Origin: JBPCRW01 sp050996405 | Lineage (GTDB): Bacteria > Acidobacteriota > Blastocatellia > Pyrinomonadales > Pyrinomonadaceae | Length of the DNA stretch: 9,840 bases | Direction of reading: 5' to 3' | Assembly: GCA_050996405.1 (NCBI GenBank) | Contig: JBPCRW010000108.1 | Location: forward strand, 1-9,840 | In this document: piece after piece, positions 8,101 through 9,840 of the stretch | Position numbering within the stretch: the stretch's first letter is position 1 | Layout: the number at the start of each line of letters is the position of its first letter | Translations under genes and position numbers: made by a program | Notes under the pieces: model-generated | Told to the model about the DNA's origin: nothing | Seen by the model: the letters and a program-made list of their open reading frames with translations, nothing else | Database searches by the model: none

Positions 8101-8153
8101 AGCAAACCAGTTTTGTCGTCGGTAGTTTTCGCCCAAAATTTGGTGATTTCCAT
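5133..8153 (-). CDS. cas3: Cas3 HD nuclease-superfamily 2 helicase
   Basis: Cas3 is the effector nuclease-helicase that Cascade recruits to degrade target DNA. The single 1006-residue protein has both domains. The HD nuclease domain (about 1-235) shows H29, H80-D81 in HDLGK, H125, GGHHG at 157-161 and D227 as likely metal ligands. The helicase core has Walker A SPTGEGKTEAA (322-332), DEVH at 475-478, SATLP (506-510) and motif VI QRAGRLMRHRR (727-737). Motif V is the TQIIEQSLDLDFD stretch (701-713). A linker and C-terminal domain follow (about 770-1006). All key residues are present, so it should be active. ATG 8153 lies 11 nt after the WYL stop, with GAGAAG as a modest SD and a normal family N-terminus (MEITKFWAK). 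The stop overlaps cas8e by 8 nt. Composition changes near 5,850, and a 7-C tract lies at 5290-5296. Confidence 0.96.
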   Translation of the reverse strand: MEITKFWAKTTDDKTGLLRPNAFHPLVCHLIDVAAVTETMWNNILPKATKRKIAESFNVKYLNEDFNKFGSLVAFVAGLHDLGKCSPPFTLRYTKQQIREIYTNEFSYEKHKQNYGEVKPSDAPHGYVTAVELPKILEGKDFNFPKSLADQISILIGGHHGTFPESFWKTKLKNPKLVGNEKWTEARKLLVLELEKIFPVKHFIFPENAKLDNATMMILAGLVSVADWIGSNAFYFPCVADTEKDFPPEIDLQDYLQNYAKDSRKKAGKALHELGWLNWQQPTNKLKFRKMFSEIKQPRDLQIQAENISQNLESAGIVVVESPTGEGKTEAAIYLADIFNYNLKQNGIYFALPTQATSNQMFGRVKEFLESRFPNGKTHLQLVHGHAAINADFLTILKDEKGAKNIQLENISGDDEKHDDCGSTVEARAWFTGRKKALLAPFGVGTIDQALLTVLQTRHVFVRLFGLAHKTIIIDEVHAYDAYMSTLLERLLMWLAALGSPVILLSATLPKERRNRLLEAYLKGLGVEFATEKVNELKENPKDKYPRIAYATNDKIDVVNLDTSKQNTRTLYLEHLDGFLSDDTNKLEELARKIKDRLPDGGCAAIICNTVKRAQEIFTALNKYFTDENNFSASETVWKPEEIDLLHARFLHKDRMKRVNRALLNFGKDKSKVMIAETIDGKEKLKPHKVERPTRAILVSTQIIEQSLDLDFDLMITELAPIDLILQRAGRLMRHRRKNRPANFNETRPMLWILQPETNSPDFGVNKIIYDEHILLRSWLFSRELDTIKIPTEIEDLIEKVYDTKTTCPSAEYEKVWNASFAEYEKGTNDEIVEAENRWISMPHVPQELYKIVGKRDEQLEEDSLAFFENFRALTRLNADGLSIICLYGSTERAFLDADEENPIDVKDLVLSKNADKETEKRVRENIKQLLFNSISISRKDLILALLKAEETTPPTEWKKCALLKSCVVLWLEEDSSAEIENFSIYLHPKLGLRVVKFKNEKEDNG

Positions 8154-8164
8154 AAATTATCTTC

Positions 8165-9184
8165 TCAACTTTTGTACTGTGATAAAGCAGTCTGCAATTT
8201 CTCCCGAATAATTTTGCGTAGCTTCATTGGCTTGACCGCTTGGCAATCGCCTGCGTAAGTCAGGCAAAATCGCGCCACTGCTTCCAAGCCTTTTTCGCCG
8301 ATGACAAATTTCAAGCGCAAGCCGCCGTCCATTAATTCTTCTCTGGTTTCTTCGGGGTGAAATGATTCGCGCTCGCGTATCCATTGCGCCCGGAAGCTGT
8401 CGAAAACGATTTCGACTTCGGTGAGCCGTCCGCCGCGCATCATAAAAAATCCGCTTTTCAAATAATCTTCGGCGTTCCATTTTTTCGGCGCGTCGAAGAA
8501 TCCGCTCGTCAAGCGCACGTTTTTCATTCGTCCGGCGTGGAAATCGCGGAAGTCTTTTTTCTCGCCGTCGAAGCAGACCGCAAACCAATCCCCCGCAAAA
8601 TTATGCAGCAATAGAACTCCGGCTTTTCGTTTAGAATGCTCGCGGCGATGCGGCGAGTAATAATCGAACTCGATGATGTGCGAGTTGACAGCGGCTTGGG
8701 CGAGCAGGTTTAAAACTTCGGGCGCGGCTGATGCGAACGGCAAATTTTGGAAACTGACATTTTCACCTAACGTGGCAAGATTAATCGAAACTTGGTCGGG
8801 TAATAAGGAAGCGAGTTTAGCCAGGGAATGCTTGAGTTTGAGGGCTTCCGGCGTATGTCCGGTAAACCGCAAAGCATTCTCGGCAATAAAAAAAGCTAAA
8901 AAATCGCCTTCGCTCAGATGTTTGAGCGGCAGTTCCCAACCCGTTTTGGCATAGCGAAATCCTCGTTTTCTTCTTTCGTAAATTAACGGAGCATTAAAAC
9001 TATCACGCATCACCGCTAAATCACGCTTGATAGTGCGCTCATTGACAGAAAGCGATTCAGCGAGTTGGCAAACACTCGGAAAACTTTCGGCACGAATTTG
9101 CCGGTCAATTTCGTGTAAGCGATAAAAAGCTCTGAGGTAGACCCGTCCCGCCGATAAATCCTTTTCAATCTCTTTTGTTTTCAT
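8165..9184 (-). CDS. WYL-domain helix-turn-helix transcriptional regulator heading the cas operon
   Basis: This is a 339-residue regulator of the DeoR-like HTH plus WYL class. The N-terminal winged HTH is at about 18-80, with recognition segment QLAESLSVNERTIKRDLAVM (40-59). The WYL domain is at about 160-226 and includes IIEFDYYSPHR and DWFAVCFDGEKKDFRDFHAGRM. The C-terminal WCX-type domain is at about 255-335 (TEVEIVFDSF; PMKLRKIIREKL). The name-giving triad reads W-F-A (200-202). The basic pair R213/R219 typical of the ligand pocket is kept. ATG 9184 was chosen; an in-frame TTG at 9196 would add four residues. Neither has a visible SD, and the promoter position suggests a near-leaderless mRNA. 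Its stop is 11 nt from cas3, so co-transcription is likely. WYL proteins are known to control defence loci (Sll7009 for CRISPR in Synechocystis, BrxR for BREX, CapW for CBASS). I infer autoregulation and control of cas. Confidence 0.9.
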   Translation of the reverse strand: MKTKEIEKDLSAGRVYLRAFYRLHEIDRQIRAESFPSVCQLAESLSVNERTIKRDLAVMRDSFNAPLIYERRKRGFRYAKTGWELPLKHLSEGDFLAFFIAENALRFTGHTPEALKLKHSLAKLASLLPDQVSINLATLGENVSFQNLPFASAAPEVLNLLAQAAVNSHIIEFDYYSPHRREHSKRKAGVLLLHNFAGDWFAVCFDGEKKDFRDFHAGRMKNVRLTSGFFDAPKKWNAEDYLKSGFFMMRGGRLTEVEIVFDSFRAQWIRERESFHPEETREELMDGGLRLKFVIGEKGLEAVARFCLTYAGDCQAVKPMKLRKIIREKLQTALSQYKS

Positions 9185-9199
9185 ATTGGCACACAATAT
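9183..9199. promoter_or_regulatory. Candidate operator: 17-bp perfect dyad over the -10 and start codon
   Basis: ATATTG (9183-9188), 5-bp spacer GCACA, CAATAT (9194-9199): six-base arms that are exact inverted complements. It covers most of the predicted -10 and touches the WYL start codon. A dimeric regulator bound here would block RNA polymerase, as expected for autorepression by the adjacent HTH-WYL protein. The link between this site and the protein is inference. Confidence 0.4.
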
Positions 9200-9203
9200 A
9201 CCA
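9195..9203 (-). promoter_or_regulatory. Probable extended -10 promoter of the WYL-cas operon
   Basis: Minus-strand TGGTATATT is an extended -10 element (TGn plus TATATT at 9200-9195). No convincing -35 is seen at 16-18 nt spacing, which fits an extended -10 promoter. The -10 ends 10 nt before ATG 9184, so a start site 6-7 nt downstream would leave a leader of only about 3-4 nt. This agrees with the absence of a Shine-Dalgarno sequence. Prediction by eye only. Confidence 0.45.
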
Positions 9204-9235
9204 CACGCAAGAGGGCAAGGAATGTCCCTAAAGTA

Positions 9236-9277
9236 AAAAACTTGTAAATTTTATTCGGGTTAATTGATTAAGTTTTT
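9236..9277. repeat. Intergenic inverted repeat with an inner dyad
   Basis: AAAAACTT (9236-9243) and AAGTTTTT (9270-9277) are perfect 8-base inverted arms around a 26-nt AT-rich centre. A second dyad TTAAT-tg-ATTAA (9260-9271) overlaps the right arm. On the minus strand the second arm ends in a T-run, so it could be a weak terminator for the methyltransferase. It could also be a distal regulator site upstream of the WYL promoter. The stem is AT-rich, and chance in AT-rich spacer DNA is not excluded. Confidence 0.3.
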
Positions 9278-9312
9278 AATGGCTGATTTACCGGTTAATA
9301 CTTTATGCAAAG

Positions 9313-9318
9313 ATTATA
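9313..9318 (-). promoter_or_regulatory. Possible secondary -10 box
   Basis: A perfect TATAAT on the minus strand, about 130 nt upstream of the WYL start and just after the methyltransferase stop. No matching -35 is seen at 16-18 nt (AGCTTT or neighbours). It may be an upstream promoter of the operon giving a longer leader, or simply AT-rich sequence. Confidence 0.2.
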
Positions 9319-9333
9319 AAATTTTGAGATAAC

Positions 9334-9840
9334 TTAAAGCTTTTTAGTAAGATTACCAATTGCTAGCATCGCTATTTTGACATACTTGGGATTAAGTTCT
9401 ATTCCAATAAAATTTCTTCCTAATTTCTTTGCGACAACGGCAGTCGTTCCGCTTCCGATAAACGGATCAAGAACGATGCCGCCTTCGGGACAACCAGCTT
9501 TTATCGGTGTTTCAATCAGCTTCGGCGGATAAACCGCAAAATGACTGCCCGCAAAATTAATAGTCCCGATGGTCCAAACGCATCGCTTGTTTCTACCCGT
9601 TTCGAGCATTCTTAACCTTTGTTTTTCCGAGATTTGAGGATTGGCTGAAAACCAATAACTTTTCGTATATTTATGAGTTTTGTTTGGATCGAGCAATCGT
9701 CTTTTCAACCTTTCGGGATTTTTTAATTGTTCATACTGTTGTCGGAAGTAATACTTCCTATTTTTGACAAAGAAAAATATCTTTTCAAAATCAACCGTGA
9801 ATCTATCCTTAATGCTTTGCGGCATCGCATTCGGTTTATG
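9334..9840 (-). CDS. DNA methyltransferase (N4/N6 type, beta-like), N-terminal part outside window
   Basis: This is the C-terminal 168 residues of an AdoMet-dependent DNA methyltransferase that adds a methyl group to adenine N6 or cytosine N4. The frame is open to base 9840. The visible part begins HKPNAMPQSIKDRFTVDFE, in which KPNxMPxSxxDR is an internal family motif, so the Met at 9825 is not the start. FFFVKNRKYYF follows, then a basic stretch (LKRRLLD), SHFAVYPPKLIETPIKAG, the AdoMet-binding FxGxG motif in VLDPFIGSGTTAV, and IGIELNPKYVKIA near the end. AdoMet motif I at the C-terminus implies the beta order of motifs, so the catalytic (D/N/S)PP(Y/W) motif should lie upstream, off the window. 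The stop is TAA at 9334-9336. Whether it belongs to a restriction-modification system or is solitary cannot be told. It shares strand with the cas operon but is 149 bp away. Confidence 0.88.
   Translation of the reverse strand, partial: HKPNAMPQSIKDRFTVDFEKIFFFVKNRKYYFRQQYEQLKNPERLKRRLLDPNKTHKYTKSYWFSANPQISEKQRLRMLETGRNKRCVWTIGTINFAGSHFAVYPPKLIETPIKAGCPEGGIVLDPFIGSGTTAVVAKKLGRNFIGIELNPKYVKIAMLAIGNLTKKL

Noticed and set aside
8157..8588. 143-codon minus-strand open frame within the WYL gene
   Set aside because: Arg-rich shadow of the WYL frame, with no SD and no recognisable domain.
1..9840. CRISPR array, tRNA, rRNA or insertion sequence
   Set aside because: I see no regularly spaced repeats, no tRNA-like fold and no transposase gene or terminal inverted repeats in this window. 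The array and cas1/cas2 are expected beyond the left edge.

Overview
The window is almost entirely one minus-strand operon for a type I-E CRISPR-Cas interference system, headed by a WYL-domain regulator. Transcription runs from high to low coordinates: WYL regulator, cas3, cas8e (casA/cse1), cas11 (casB/cse2), cas7 (casC), cas5 (casD), cas6e (casE, cut by the left edge). At the right edge is the C-terminal part of a beta-type DNA methyltransferase, also on the minus strand. No CRISPR array, cas1 or cas2 lies inside the window. In the usual I-E order they would follow cas6e, to the left of position 1.

The genes are tightly packed. Gap or overlap values are WYL/cas3 +11 nt, cas3/cas8e -8, cas8e/cas11 -4 (ATGA), cas11/cas7 +15, cas7/cas5 +4 and cas5/cas6e -32. 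Strong Shine-Dalgarno sequences (GGAGG or AGGAGG) precede cas11, cas5 and cas6e. The only sizeable intergenic gap is 149 bp between the methyltransferase and the WYL gene. It contains a plausible extended -10 promoter, with a perfect 17-bp dyad over the -10 element and the start codon.

The genes together would make Cascade: Cas8e large subunit, Cas11 small subunits, Cas7 backbone, Cas5 cap, and Cas6e for crRNA processing and 3' hairpin binding. Cas3 is the HD nuclease-helicase recruited to target DNA. Every cas gene seen is open and carries its family motifs, so the interference module looks functional. The WYL protein probably controls the operon, as related proteins do for other defence systems.

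The host is a bacterium of moderate GC (below 50% by eye) with SD-led genes. The style resembles environmental Gram-negative lineages such as Acidobacteriota, but nothing here fixes the taxon. The main oddities are a long Lys/Glu-rich coiled-coil insert in Cas7, the WYL gene fused into the cas operon, a divergent WYL triad (WFA), a sharp CpG change inside cas3 near 5,850 and a 7-C tract near the 3' end of cas3. I do not see an unknown defence system. This is a recognisable I-E locus with unusual regulation and some unusual subunit architecture.
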